64,000 bases of DNA from Flavobacteriales bacterium (GCA_016788295.1 JAEUSY010000025.1:1-64000); one strand, 5' to 3'; shown: positions 35,001 through 44,663, numbered from the stretch's first letter. A program made the numbers and translations. The notes: generated from the sequence alone by a model not told the origin.

Positions 35001-38000
35001 ATGCTAACCACGTCCGTGGTCTGCGGATTGGCGCACACACCATTGTTCACCACCCATTGGAAGATGTTCTCGCCAATGCCGAGCCCACTGATGGCGGTGT
35101 TCGGGTTGCTCGGGTTGGCTATGGTACCTGTACCGTTCACCAGCGTCCAAGTGCCCGTTGCCGGGAAGATCACCGTACCACCGTCCAAGGTGGTATTGGC
35201 GTCATCACTGCACAGTTCCTGGTCAGGACCAGCGTCAGCAACGGGGTTGTTCTCATCGAAGAGCGTGATCACCATCTCGTCCGTGGTGATACCCTCCGGG
35301 CAGGCGCCATTATTAACGGTCCAGCGAACAACGATGACACCTACTCCCAGACCGGTAATGGTGGTATTGGGGTCATTGGGGTCCGTGATGGTACCAGTGC
35401 CGCTTTGAATGGTCCAAGTGCCAACGGCAGGGAACACGATGGGGCTGCCGCTGAGCTGGGCCGTGGTGTTCGGTGTGCACAGTTGCTGATCGGCACCGGC
35501 ATTGGCCACAGGCAGGTTCGCATCGTAGACGCGAATACTTACTTGGTCGGTGGTCACACCATTGGCACAGGGGCCGTTGTTCACCGTCCACTCGAACACG
35601 CTCTCACCTATGCTGATGTCGAACACCACGGTGTTCGGGTCGTTCGGGTTCGCGATGGTACCGGTACCGCTAACGAGCGTCCACTCGCCTGCAGCGGGGA
35701 AGGTCACCGCGCTGCCTTGCAGGTTGGTGGTGACAATGTTCGGCGTACACAGCTCCTGGTCCGCACCAGCATTGGCGTCCACATTGTCACCATCGAATAC
35801 GAAGATGCTGACCACATCAATGCTGCCACTGTTTTCGCAAGGTCCGTTGTCGATGGTCCAGAGGAAGGTGTTCTCACCAACGCCCAGGTCGGTGATCAGC
35901 GAGTTGGGATCGTTGGGGTCAACGATGGTGCCCTGGCCGCTGAGCAAGGTCCATGTACCGAAGGCCGGGAAGGTGGGCGCCACGCCCTGCATGTTGGTGC
36001 TTACTTGTGGCGTGCATAGCTGCTGATCGGCACCTGCATTGGCTGGCGGGTTGTTCAGATCGAAGATGAAGATGCTCATCTGATCGCTGGTGATGCCGTT
36101 GGAGCACGGCCCATTGCTCACGGTCCACTGGAAGATGTTCTCGCCAACGCCCAGACCGGTCACCGTGGTCACGGCACTGGTAGGATCGGTGATCGCACCC
36201 GTGCCGCTCACCAAGGTCCACAGACCAGTGGCCGGGAAGGTGACCGTGCTGCCGAAGAGAGTTGCCACCGTGTTCGGCGTGCACTGCTGAAGGTCCTGTC
36301 CTGCATCGGCGACCGCATTGTCAGCATCGAAGAGCAGGATCGTTACCTCATCATTAGTCACAGGTCCGCAGGGGCCGTTGTTCACGCTCCACCGGAACAC
36401 ATTGGCGCCAATGGAGAGGCCGCTAACACCCGTATTGGGATCGTTGGCGTTGGCAAATACACCTGAACCGCTTACTACGGTCCACGTTCCAACCGAGGGA
36501 GAAATCACCGCGCTGCCCTGCAGCGTAGTGCTGGTCTGCGGGGTGCACAGTTGCTGATCGGCACCTGCATCTGCAGGTAGATTGTTCGCATCATACACAC
36601 GGATCACCATGTTGTCGGTGGTCTCGCTGTTCGCGCAAGGACCGTTGGTGATCATCCACTGGAACTCGTGCGTGCCAACTGGCAGGCCTGTCACCGTGGT
36701 ATTGGGGTTGCTCGGATCGGTAATGGTACCGAGGCCGGCCACCTGGAACCACATGCCTTCAGCGGGGAAAGTGGGCGTATTGGCCGCAAGGGTCGCCTGG
36801 CTTTCAGGAGTGCAGAGATCCTGGTCCGGGCCGGCCGCTGCGGGTTCCTGGTCTTCGTCGAACACGAAGATGCTCACCAGGTCGTTGGTCTGGGAGTTGG
36901 CGCATGGGCCATTGCTTACGCTCCATTGGAACACGTTCTCACCAATGGCCAGGCCGGTAACGGTGCTGGCAGGGTTCGTGGGATCCGTGATGGTACCCGT
37001 GCCGCTGACCAAGCTCCATGTTCCCGTGGCGGGAATGGTCAAGTTGCTACCCTGCAGGGTGGTGCCCGTGTTCGGCGCACACAGTTGCTGGTCCGCACCG
37101 GCATTGGCCACCGGGTTCAATGCATCGAACACGCGGATTACCACTTGGTCCGAGGTGCTACCGCAAGGGCCGTTGATGATCGTCCATGCGAAGATGTTCA
37201 CCCCCACAGGCAGGTTGTTGATGGTGGTGTTCGGGTTGTTGGGCTGTGCAATGCTGCCACCACCGGCTATCAAAGTCCACTGACCGATACCCGGGAATGT
37301 CGGCGTGTTACCCGCCATCGACACCGAGGATGTCGGCGTGCACACATCCTGATCGGGACCAGCGTTCGCAGCAGCTGCTGCGTTGTCGTAGACGAACACG
37401 CTGATCAGATCGGTGGTGATCGCGTTCGGGCAGGCACCGTTGTTCACCTGCCACTGGAACACGTTCTCCCCTACCGCCAAGCCGTTCACCACCGTGGTGG
37501 GTCCTGCGGGGTTGGCAATGCTGCCACTGCCGCTTACCAAGGTCCATTGACCAACAGCGGGCAGCGTGAGCGCGCTACCGTTCAATGTTGCGCTCGAGGC
37601 CGGCGTGCATAGTTGCAGGTCGTTGCCTGCGTTAGCCACCGGGTTGTTCGGGTCGTACACCAGGATCGTCACCACATCACTGGTGATCCCGCAGGCACCA
37701 TTGTCGATGCTCCAACGCAGTACGTTCACACCGATGCTCAAACCACTGACCGCCGTGGTTGGGCTTGCCGCATTGGCGAAAGTGGCCGTACCGCTCACCA
37801 CGCTCCAGCTACCAGTGGCCACTCCCACAGGTGCATTACCGGACAATGTGGTGCCCGTGGCAGTGCCGCATAGCGACTGGTCGGGTCCGGCATCAGCGGA
37901 CTGTGCATCACCATCGGCCAGCGTAATGGTCACTGAGCTGCTGGTGATAGGGTTCGGGCAGGCCCCGTTGTTCACGGTCCACACGAACGTGCTAACGCCC

Positions 38001-41000
38001 ACGCCAATGCCCGTGATGGCCGTGGCAGGGTCGTTCGGCGAGACGATCGTTGCCACTGGTCCCGAGGCTTGTGTCCATGTGCCTTGCGCCGGGAAGGTCA
38101 CCGTACTACCCTGCATGGTGGTGCTGGTCACGGGTGTGCAGAAGCTCTGCGACGGACCAGCGTTGGCGCCCGGGTTGTTCGGGTCGTAGATGAAGATGCT
38201 CATCTGGTCGGTGGTGATCCCTGTGCAGGGGCCATTGTCCACCGTCCATTGGAATATGTTCTGTCCAATACCCAGCCCAGTTACCGAAGAATTTGGGCTG
38301 TTCGGGTCGTTGATCACACCGGTTCCGCTCACCAAGGTCCAAGTACCTGCTGCAGGTACAGTGAGGGCACTACCTGCCAACGTGGTGCTTCCGCTCGTGG
38401 AGCAGATCGACTGATCAGGCCCTGCATTGGCGATCGGGTTCGAGAAGTCGAATACGCGTATCCGGACCACATCGCTGGTCACACCGCCAGGGCAAGGACC
38501 GTTGCTCACGGTCCACTGGAACTCGTGGATACCAACGGGCAGGTTGCTGATCTGTGTGGTGGGGCTGTTCGGGCTTACGATCGTCCCGCTGCCGCTGATG
38601 ATGGTCCATGTACCAGTGGCCGGGAAGGTGACAGCACTGGCAGCCATGAACACGGAATTAGGTGCCACCGGCACACAGATATCCTGGTCTGGTCCAGCGT
38701 TGGCAATAAGGTTGTTCGGGTCGAAGTTGAACAGGGTCACTTCGTCGCTGCTGCTACCGCATGGGCCATTGTTCACTGTCCAGCGCAGAACAGTGGCTCC
38801 AGTGCCGAGGCCGTTCACTGATGTGGTGGGGTTGTTGGCGTTGGCAATGGTGGCCGTGCCGCTCACCAAGGTCCATGTACCCTGTGCGGGTGCAGCAACT
38901 GCGTTACCCGCCAACGTGGCGCTGGTAGCACCGCATAGCTGTTGATCGGGTCCGGCGTTCGCACTGGCCGTTGCCGAATCGAAGATGGTCACCGTCACCG
39001 TGCTCGTCGTGATCGCACCGGGGCACGGGCCATTGGAGATGCTCCACTGGTACACGTTGGCACCAAGGCTGATACCCGTGACCGTGGCAGTTGGGCTATT
39101 GATGTTCGAGAAGGTACCCGAGCCGCTGATCACGGACCAAGTACCGACCGCAGGGCTAACGGCTGCGTTAGCCGCAAGGGTAACACTGGTCACTGGCGAA
39201 CACAGGTTAACGTTACTGCCTGCCTGCGCAGCGGGTGCATTCCTGTTGAACACGCGTATGGTGACCTCGTCGAAGGACGTGGGCGGAACACAGGGACCAT
39301 TGTTCACTGTCCAGCGCAACACGTAGGTACCTACGCCCAGGTTGCTCACCCCGGTGGTCGGACTGGCGGGGTTGGCGATCACGGCACCAGCAGGCCCGGA
39401 CTGAATGGTCCATGTACCGGTGGCCGGCAATGCAACAGCGGAACCCGCCAAGGTCGTACTGGCAACACCGGTGGAACCCGTCGTACAGATCTCCTGATCA
39501 GGACCGGCAGCAGCCGCATCCAATGCAGCGTTGAATCGGGTGATAACCACTTGATCCGTGGTAATGCCGTTGACGCAAGGACCGTTGTTCGCGGTCCATT
39601 GGAACACGTTGTTGCCGATGGAGAGGCCAGTGACCGTGGTGTTGGGGCTGGTCGCATCAGTGAAGCTGCCGGTACCACTGATAACGGACCAGGCACCTGT
39701 TGCAGGAGCAGTCGGCGTTGAACCGGCCAACGTGGTGCTCGTGGAACAGACCTGTTGATCGGGACCAGCGTTGGCTGCAGGACTGTTCGGGTCGAACACC
39801 GTTATCACCAAGTCGTCCGTGGTGGTCGAGGGGATGCACGGTCCGTTATTGATCGTCCACCGCAGGGTGTTCACCCCTGGGCTAAGGCCACTTACCGTTG
39901 TGCTCGGACTGTTGACGTTCGCGAAGGTGCCGGTACCGGTGACCACGGACCATGTACCTGTTGCTGGTACGATAGCCGCATTGGCAGAAAGTGTGGCCGA
40001 TGTGTTCGGGGCGCACAACTGCTGATCCACCCCGGCATTGGCTGCAGACTGCGTGTTGGTGAACACACGTATGGTCACCGTGGAGCTCGTTGGAGCTCCG
40101 CAAGGGCCGTTGTTGATGGTCCAGCGGAACACGTTGTTACCAGCGGAAAGACCGCTTACCGTGGTATTGGGCGCGTTCGCATTCGCGAAGGTGCCGGTAC
40201 CGCTCACTACTGTCCAAGTTCCAACTGCTGGCGCCACTGCGGTATTGCCAGCAAGCGTGGTGGAAGTGGAGGGCAGGCAGAGCTCTTGGAGGGGACCCGC
40301 GTTCGCCGCTGCTTGGGAAGGATCGAACGAGGTGATGACCACATCATCACTCGTGGTGCCGCAGGTCTGATAGTTCACCGTCCAGCGGAACGTATTGATG
40401 CCAGCACCAAGGCCAGATACCGAGGTTGTCGGGCTATTGGGGTTGGCGAACGTACCGGCACCATTCACCACGGTCCAGGTACCTTGTACTTGGGAGAAAG
40501 GCAACACACCGGCCAGTGTCGCTGTTGTTCCACACACGCTTTGGTCCGGGCCTGCGTTCGCCGGTGTGAAGGGCGGTGTCACCTGAATGGCATAGCCAAA
40601 ATTGTTCAGACCCACCAACGGACACGCATTATCCTGGACATTCACGGAGAACAGGTTCTGTCCGATATCCGCCACTGTCGGTGTCCAACAGAATGTCCCT
40701 ACCGGACGTGGTCCACCAGAAACGGTGAACGTTCCCGCGGGGATACCATTGTTCCATGACATGGTGACCAACTGTGCCGCATCCGCATCGGCGCTGTTGA
40801 CCGTGAAGCAGAAGGATTGTCCTGCACATACCTCGAACGTGTACTGACCGGTGCCATTAACCCCGCTGACCGTTGGCTGGTTATTACTACAAGCGATAAT
40901 GGCGAACTGGACATCACGTATGTACTCGCCGATCTGCACACCGTTCCGCCATTCCCTTACCCGAACGGTCACCACGGCGAATTGCTGGATGCTAGGAGTG

Positions 41001-41797
41001 AAGGTGATGGTACCGGTGACCGGGTTGATCTGCACTGCGTTCGCACCTCCGCTCGTGATCACAGGCTGCTGGAACGAGTAACCGGCATTGTAGGGGATCA
41101 ACGCGCCATTCGTGCTGAGGGCCGGGGCCAGCTCGAAGCTGAGCGAATCACCATCAACATCATTGAACCCGTGGTTATAGCTCACCGGCTGGCCCACGCA
41201 TGCGAAGGGCGTAGGGTCATTCAAATAGCGGGGTGAATTATTACAGGCGGGAAGCGTATTGTTCAGCCGGGCGTAGAGGTACAGGTCACGCGATCCCGGA
41301 TTGTTCAGTGAGGTGATGGCATTATTGCGGCAGCACAGGGTCCAATCGACTATCCAATCATTGCCACAACCTGCGAAAGCGCTCAAATTCACGACCGCAC
41401 TGTAGCGGTAACGCTCAATGCCATAAACACCCGATGTGCTCGTGCAACGGTCGGTCGCACCGAAGCACAGCGGGGTGACCACATCAACACCATCAAGACC
41501 GAAGCACGGGTTCAAGGTGGCATTGCACTGGGTGCTCCTCATCCGGAACTGACGACCATTATTACAGTTCGATGGTGCCGCAACACCATTGCAATCCCTA
41601 TAGAAATTCAGCCTTACCCGATAAAGGTTGGGTCCGATGCATTCATAAGTAAGCTCACCCCCCATGGCGTGGGTGGCCCTGGCCTCGCCCTGCCAAAGCA
41701 GCAAGGCCGCCAACACGGGCAGCAGGTAACGGAGAGGGGCGATCACTGCGGCACCCGCATTGCGGACCGCGTTCCAGAGGCGTCGTTGTTCAACCAT
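32012..41797 (-). CDS. Giant T9SS surface adhesin with 31 Ig/PKD-like repeats
   Basis: A 3,261-residue protein with a long signal sequence (hydrophobic core YLLPVLAALLLW). The Cys-rich head (YECIGPNLYRVRLNFYRDCNG, WTLCCRNN, CVGQPVSYNHG, DVDGDSLSFEL) is shared with the proteins at 1-3704 and 54353-56023. I counted 31 repeats of about 89 residues (consensus ANAGPDQQLC, GTWTVVSGTGTF, GLGIGENVFQWTV, NNGPC), most with a Cys near each end. The last 80 or so residues are the gliding-motility-type (type B) sorting domain (VPDAFSPNGDGVNDVLVI, ITIFNRWGNKVYEA, GTYYYVLDL-like end). It is therefore T9SS cargo, comparable in layout to SprB-like adhesins. ATG 41797 is preferred: a -7 box at 41954-41961 rules out the in-frame start further upstream. 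Confidence 0.92.
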   Translation of the reverse strand: MVEQRRLWNAVRNAGAAVIAPLRYLLPVLAALLLWQGEARATHAMGGELTYECIGPNLYRVRLNFYRDCNGVAAPSNCNNGRQFRMRSTQCNATLNPCFGLDGVDVVTPLCFGATDRCTSTSGVYGIERYRYSAVVNLSAFAGCGNDWIVDWTLCCRNNAITSLNNPGSRDLYLYARLNNTLPACNNSPRYLNDPTPFACVGQPVSYNHGFNDVDGDSLSFELAPALSTNGALIPYNAGYSFQQPVITSGGANAVQINPVTGTITFTPSIQQFAVVTVRVREWRNGVQIGEYIRDVQFAIIACSNNQPTVSGVNGTGQYTFEVCAGQSFCFTVNSADADAAQLVTMSWNNGIPAGTFTVSGGPRPVGTFCWTPTVADIGQNLFSVNVQDNACPLVGLNNFGYAIQVTPPFTPANAGPDQSVCGTTATLAGVLPFSQVQGTWTVVNGAGTFANPNSPTTSVSGLGAGINTFRWTVNYQTCGTTSDDVVITSFDPSQAAANAGPLQELCLPSTSTTLAGNTAVAPAVGTWTVVSGTGTFANANAPNTTVSGLSAGNNVFRWTINNGPCGAPTSSTVTIRVFTNTQSAANAGVDQQLCAPNTSATLSANAAIVPATGTWSVVTGTGTFANVNSPSTTVSGLSPGVNTLRWTINNGPCIPSTTTDDLVITVFDPNSPAANAGPDQQVCSTSTTLAGSTPTAPATGAWSVISGTGSFTDATSPNTTVTGLSIGNNVFQWTANNGPCVNGITTDQVVITRFNAALDAAAAGPDQEICTTGSTGVASTTLAGSAVALPATGTWTIQSGPAGAVIANPASPTTGVSNLGVGTYVLRWTVNNGPCVPPTSFDEVTIRVFNRNAPAAQAGSNVNLCSPVTSVTLAANAAVSPAVGTWSVISGSGTFSNINSPTATVTGISLGANVYQWSISNGPCPGAITTSTVTVTIFDSATASANAGPDQQLCGATSATLAGNAVAAPAQGTWTLVSGTATIANANNPTTSVNGLGTGATVLRWTVNNGPCGSSSDEVTLFNFDPNNLIANAGPDQDICVPVAPNSVFMAASAVTFPATGTWTIISGSGTIVSPNSPTTQISNLPVGIHEFQWTVSNGPCPGGVTSDVVRIRVFDFSNPIANAGPDQSICSTSGSTTLAGSALTVPAAGTWTLVSGTGVINDPNSPNSSVTGLGIGQNIFQWTVDNGPCTGITTDQMSIFIYDPNNPGANAGPSQSFCTPVTSTTMQGSTVTFPAQGTWTQASGPVATIVSPNDPATAITGIGVGVSTFVWTVNNGACPNPITSSSVTITLADGDAQSADAGPDQSLCGTATGTTLSGNAPVGVATGSWSVVSGTATFANAASPTTAVSGLSIGVNVLRWSIDNGACGITSDVVTILVYDPNNPVANAGNDLQLCTPASSATLNGSALTLPAVGQWTLVSGSGSIANPAGPTTVVNGLAVGENVFQWQVNNGACPNAITTDLISVFVYDNAAAAANAGPDQDVCTPTSSVSMAGNTPTFPGIGQWTLIAGGGSIAQPNNPNTTINNLPVGVNIFAWTIINGPCGSTSDQVVIRVFDALNPVANAGADQQLCAPNTGTTLQGSNLTIPATGTWSLVSGTGTITDPTNPASTVTGLAIGENVFQWSVSNGPCANSQTNDLVSIFVFDEDQEPAAAGPDQDLCTPESQATLAANTPTFPAEGMWFQVAGLGTITDPSNPNTTVTGLPVGTHEFQWMITNGPCANSETTDNMVIRVYDANNLPADAGADQQLCTPQTSTTLQGSAVISPSVGTWTVVSGSGVFANANDPNTGVSGLSIGANVFRWSVNNGPCGPVTNDEVTILLFDADNAVADAGQDLQQCTPNTVATLFGSTVTFPATGLWTLVSGTGAITDPTSAVTTVTGLGVGENIFQWTVSNGPCSNGITSDQMSIFIFDLNNPPANAGADQQLCTPQVSTNMQGVAPTFPAFGTWTLLSGQGTIVDPNDPNSLITDLGVGENTFLWTIDNGPCENSGSIDVVSIFVFDGDNVDANAGADQELCTPNIVTTNLQGSAVTFPAAGEWTLVSGTGTIANPNDPNTVVFDISIGESVFEWTVNNGPCANGVTTDQVSIRVYDANLPVANAGADQQLCTPNTTAQLSGSPIVFPAVGTWTIQSGTGTITDPNDPNTTITGLGVGVIVVRWTVNNGACPEGITTDEMVITLFDENNPVADAGPDQELCSDDANTTLDGGTVIFPATGTWTLVNGTGTIANPSNPNTAISGLGIGENIFQWVVNNGVCANPQTTDVVSIFVFDVNNPDADAGPDQEVCTPITSATMAGSSTTFPAVGTWTLISGQGTITDPNDPATSITDLGVGTNVFEWTVDNGDGCANSLTTDQVTIVLFDADAPPADAGADQELCSPDDTATLTGNAPVGAAIGVWTLAQGTGVIADPFSPTTAVSGLTIGENIFRWTLTGGACVTTDDEVSIFVFDPDNPIANAGLDQELCMPQDSVFMAGSQVIFPAVGTWTLISGAGTPVNANDPGTLIEGLAIGVNVFQWEVDNGACELTPTFDLVTITLYGDSTTPAIAGPDLESCLPITQVQLQGEQPIAPGVGTWSVIAGTGVFADPNDPTTVVSGLSQGVNTFVWTLDWFPCPNNGILTDTVTVRVYNPSAPLADAGPDQQLCTPTTETFMEGNSPEIPGIGTWTLLSGSGTIVSPNDANTQITDLAIGINEFIWTIYNGNCGFGPPSQDTVRVFVYDGEATPAAAGNDISWCTPANSAVLVANDPTFPATGLWTSLSGTGTLADPTDPNTAVFGLGVGQHDFLWTIDNGACGSTSDTISVFIFDGESEVANAGPDQELCTPNTSTSLAGNAVVFPATGSWTVISGTGTFADTNDPTTTVSGLSIGTNVFRWTIVNGPCGDTEDDVVITLFNENQPAANAGADQQICTPTNSVTLQGSAVTFPAVGTWVFVNGTGTLSDPNSPTATLSGLGVGSVTLQWQVDNGPCGPVTTDEVTINVFDNGGAVALAGPDQDFCSPVTGTVTMFASSPVAPGVGQWTLLSGSGTIADPTNPFTVITGLGIGENRFQWTIDNGPCGSTSDVVSLTVYNSAVPPANAGPDQEFCQDVRSTELNAEAVFSTATGVWSVLNPSGGNAIVSQPNNAESDVDGFQLIQLPTTEYAFIWTVNNGPFPVGSPCGPTADTMMVRIKDCVTVKVPDAFSPNGDGVNDVLVITNIETYPNNRITIFNRWGNKVYEASPYRNQWDGTSQFGTAYGETLPESTYYYVLDLGDGSDARTGFIYLRR
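32290..40565 (-). repeat. 31 tandem protein repeats (about 89 codons each)
   Basis: Repeats are clear at protein level (AGPDQ-x-L-C ... GTW ... NGPC ... VFD) but diverged at DNA level, unlike the near-identical 237-bp units at the left edge. Boundaries are approximate. The two cysteines per unit suggest one disulfide in each fold. Confidence 0.85.
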
Positions 41798-42278
41798 GTA
41801 CCGACCAGTATGTAAGCCCGTGCCCTGCATTAACCCCTTCGGCATATATGACCGCCCCTTCCGGGGAAGCGAACGCTCCAGCACCGTGGGTCTTCGTTGG
41901 ACCAAAGGCACATGGATGGAGCCGAATTGGATAAGCACAGAACAGGTGCTGGGCAAACCTAGACCGTGACCCATGCCACCGATCGTTCCAACGGATCACA
42001 CTTGTTAACAGGATAATGTGGGCCGTAACGTGGAAAGCCGAGGACTATACGATCAAGCCATCATCACCATTGGTCACAAATACGAGCCAGATAATCGACA
42101 CAAAATGACCATTGGCCGTAATACAGGCACATGTTCCTCTTGGTTGACCACACAGGCGTTCACAACGATGTAACACCAGCCATACAAAGCCTCGGATGAG
42201 CTGGGTAAATACACCGGACCATAACCGATAGCGGTACGATCTTCGCTCACCCACGTCCTTCGCATCAGCATCACTTCA
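41798..42278. other. Intergenic region upstream of the giant adhesin
   Basis: About 480 bases between divergent genes. It holds the minus-strand -7 box at 41954-41961 and therefore a predicted leader of about 150 bases for the adhesin mRNA. I see no RNA gene or convincing small coding region; short open frames here lack any recognisable feature. Confidence 0.5.
41954..41961 (-). promoter_or_regulatory. -7 promoter box of the adhesin operon
   Basis: The minus strand reads TAGGTTTG, a full match to TAnnTTTG. It lies inside the longest possible reading frame, downstream of its first in-frame start, and so supports the start at 41797. Confidence 0.4.
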
Positions 42279-43331
42279 GTGCATCCACGCCTCGGCATCA
42301 TCATCCTTGCACATTTCTCCGGCAGTGCAGTATTGGGCCAAGGCGAAGCGCCATGGCGGACGCGCTTGGTGCTGGGCGGCGGCATCACCTTCCAGGCACC
42401 TTCCCTCGTAGGGCATACAACTCCCTCCGCAGCCGCATTGCCGTTGGTCGGCCTTGCACTGGACCTTGGGGCCGCCTTCACCCATCGCGATAGCTGGGGC
42501 ATCGCCGATCAGGGCGGCGCAGCTGCATAGGGCTCCTAAATGCAGGTCGACACGGTTCGCATGGACCTGTTCCATCTACTAAAGCGCACCGAACTGCATC
42601 TCTTCAAGCTTGCCGACATTCCCGCCATTTCCCATTTGCCCGTTCGCTTCGCCCTGGCAGCGGGCTACAGCTTTCAGCAGGCCAATGAGGAACGATCGAC
42701 CAAACAACCGTTCCAAGTCGTTTCACGGGAAACATCGCTAACACGTCTCCACCTGGCCCCGGAATTCGGTTTCACCAATGGCCATGGATATGACCGTATG
42801 GAGATCGGGCTTCGCTATGTGGTACATCTCGACCGAACGAATTCATGGACCAGCACCTTTATCGGCCCATCTGGAGTTGCTGATCTCGCAGGGACCGACG
42901 ACCATCTGGCGATCGTGCTGCGCTACCACTTCGGTTGGCCTCCCAAGGAAAGGTCAACGCTTATCGAGACCCGGCCTCCCGAGCCATACAACAACGATCG
43001 CCGCACCGACACACTGGTGACCGTGGCCATGCATCACCATCGCGCAACGGTGAAGCTTTGGGACAATGCCGAGATCGATGGGGACACGGTCAGCGTTCTC
43101 CTCAACGGCCATGTTGTTCTACAAGAACATGGGCTTACCAATTCACGCCACCGCGTAGTGCTCCACCTCGCTCCGGGCAACAATGAAGTACTCGTCGTCG
43201 CGCATAACGAAGGCCGCGTACCACCCAACACCGCCAGCGCACAATTAAAAGTCGGCAGGAAACGACTGCAACTGCTTATCCGCACCAGTACCAAGCAGAA
43301 TACTGCAATAGTGATCCATCGGGATCAATAG
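42279..43331 (+). pseudogene. Exported protein gene interrupted by two close in-frame stops
   Basis: Two same-frame open stretches look like one gene. The first (42279-42530) gives a signal peptide (MHPRLGIIILAHFSGSAVLG) and beta-like sequence (TRLVLGGGITFQAP, LVGLALDLGAAFTH). It ends at TAG (42528-42530), and after GGC TCC a second stop TAA follows. The second (42540-43331) starts at an ATG directly after that TAA and gives 263 residues with no export signal but outer-membrane-like strands (FALAAGYSFQQANEE, RMEIGLRYVVHLDR). It ends in a domain around LVTVAMHHHRATVKLWDNAEIDGDTVSVLLNGH. I infer a broken gene, a pair of sequencing indels, or a separately translated second part. Family not recognised. 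Confidence 0.6.
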
Positions 43332-43438
43332 TATCTGGTGCGCTCCTTTCTGGCCGCATCGTCCATTCAGCATTCCGCCAAATAAACTTCCGGCGAAATG
43401 AGCGGACCAAGAACGCTGTGCTCTACCACTCTGACTGA

Positions 43439-44038
43439 TCAGCGTGTTCGAGTTGTGGTGGGAGTTACTGACCTGGAGGCAGGTGGATTAGGACGAGGCG
43501 TGGGGCGCGACGGTCCTTCGGTGCGCACCGCTGTGCGCTGAGGAGTACTTGTCGGGGTCGGCCGTCCACTGGTGGCGCGGGTAACTCGTTGCGTGCCAAT
43601 GGTACGATCACGAGCAACGGTTGCCGAGGAGTTCGCTCGCGGTGCTGGCGTAACTGGCAATGGCACAGTTGTGAACGACAGGGGATCATCATAAGCGCAA
43701 TTCACCATCTTGGAAATGCGGTGGACACCGATGATACCACAAGCCGTATAGGTATTGCACGCAGCATCCATCACCGTAACGGTGACCAAACCTCCAGGGC
43801 CTTGTTCGGCGCGCAGGTCGGTATAGGGTGGCACCCCACCCACTGCATGCCAGCTCACCGTGCCTCTGGTCAGCACCATAGAGCGATACGCGACCGGGTT
43901 ACGAACCGCGTTCATCTGGTCCGTTTCACAATACATGTCCACCACTTCCGCGTCGCTTGTATACAGCACTACGAAGAGGTCGCGAGCCGATGTGATGAGA
44001 GCACTGCACAACAGCGAAACAAGAACGATGTAGCGCAT
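43439..44038 (-). CDS. Exported protein with Pro/Thr/Arg-rich tail, unknown function
   Basis: A 199-residue protein. The signal peptide (MRYIVLVSLLCSALITSA) is followed by a short beta-rich region (DLFVVLYTSDAEVVDMYCETDQ, VSWHAVGGVPPYTDLRAEQG, VTVTVMDAACNTYTACGIIGVH) reminiscent of a single Ig/PKD-like domain with cysteines. The last 60 residues are low complexity (Pro, Thr, Arg, Ser: TPAPRANSSATVARDR, RPTPTSTPQRTAVRTE). The tail may be a flexible spacer or be surface-exposed. No sorting domain is visible. It converges on the interrupted gene at 42279-43331. Confidence 0.65.
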   Translation of the reverse strand: MRYIVLVSLLCSALITSARDLFVVLYTSDAEVVDMYCETDQMNAVRNPVAYRSMVLTRGTVSWHAVGGVPPYTDLRAEQGPGGLVTVTVMDAACNTYTACGIIGVHRISKMVNCAYDDPLSFTTVPLPVTPAPRANSSATVARDRTIGTQRVTRATSGRPTPTSTPQRTAVRTEGPSRPTPRPNPPASRSVTPTTTRTR

Positions 44039-44195
44039 GACAACAGGTTTTATGTGTTGTGAAGGTATGCACGATGTGACGGGATAACAAATCGCTGGTC
44101 ACTGCTCTTCGATCATGGCTGTGGGCGCCCATAATGTAAATTAGGGGCTCACAGTGTTGCCTACGAAACCATAACAACGAACGAACCCACAAAAC

Positions 44196-44663
44196 ATGGT
44201 ACGTCTATTCAGTCGATATTTCCTCCTATGCGCACTGTTCGCCAGCGCGGCCCCACTTAGCGCGCAATACGTTGGCAAGGTGCAAATGACAGAACCCATT
44301 GAAGGCATCTGCGACAGCACGGAAGTGTACCATCTCTGGAATACGTTCGATGGACAGAAACGCGCCACCTGCACAGTAAGCGATGCCGCCATCCAAGCAC
44401 GCCTGAACAGCGGCGTTACCTACCTGAAGGACAACCCGAAGTTCAAGCTGCCGAAAGGAGCCTCCGTTTCCACCTGGGTGAACTGCGAAGGCGCATTGGT
44501 GAAGGTCAAAATGGAATCGAAGAACGCAGCCTTCAATGAACAAGTGGAAGCCGTGTTCCGCGACCTTGGTGAGTGGACAGCGGGACGCACTGCCGGCAAG
44601 AATGTGGACAGCGTTCGCTTTTGGGGCATCACCATCTACAAGGGCTACATCTTCCTGCAATGA
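44196..44663 (+). CDS. Small exported protein of unknown function
   Basis: A 155-residue protein with a clear signal peptide (MVRLFSRYFLLCALFASAAPLSAQ) and then YVGKVQMTEPIEGICDSTEVYHLWNTFDGQKRA and an alpha/beta C-terminal half (VKVKMESKNAAFNEQVEAVFRDLGEW, SVRFWGITIYKGYIFLQ). The second half has some look of a TonB-C-type fold, but this is a weak impression. Its stop overlaps the next start (ATGA), so the two proteins probably work together. Confidence 0.7.
   Translation: MVRLFSRYFLLCALFASAAPLSAQYVGKVQMTEPIEGICDSTEVYHLWNTFDGQKRATCTVSDAAIQARLNSGVTYLKDNPKFKLPKGASVSTWVNCEGALVKVKMESKNAAFNEQVEAVFRDLGEWTAGRTAGKNVDSVRFWGITIYKGYIFLQ

Noticed and set aside
33353..36019. Long plus-strand open frames opposite the giant adhesin
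   Set aside because: Repetitive Arg/His/Gly-rich translations mirror the repeat array on the other strand; no independent protein features.
42074..42502. Minus-strand open frame overlapping the interrupted gene
   Set aside because: No signal peptide, motif or repeat; antisense to the better-supported exported protein.
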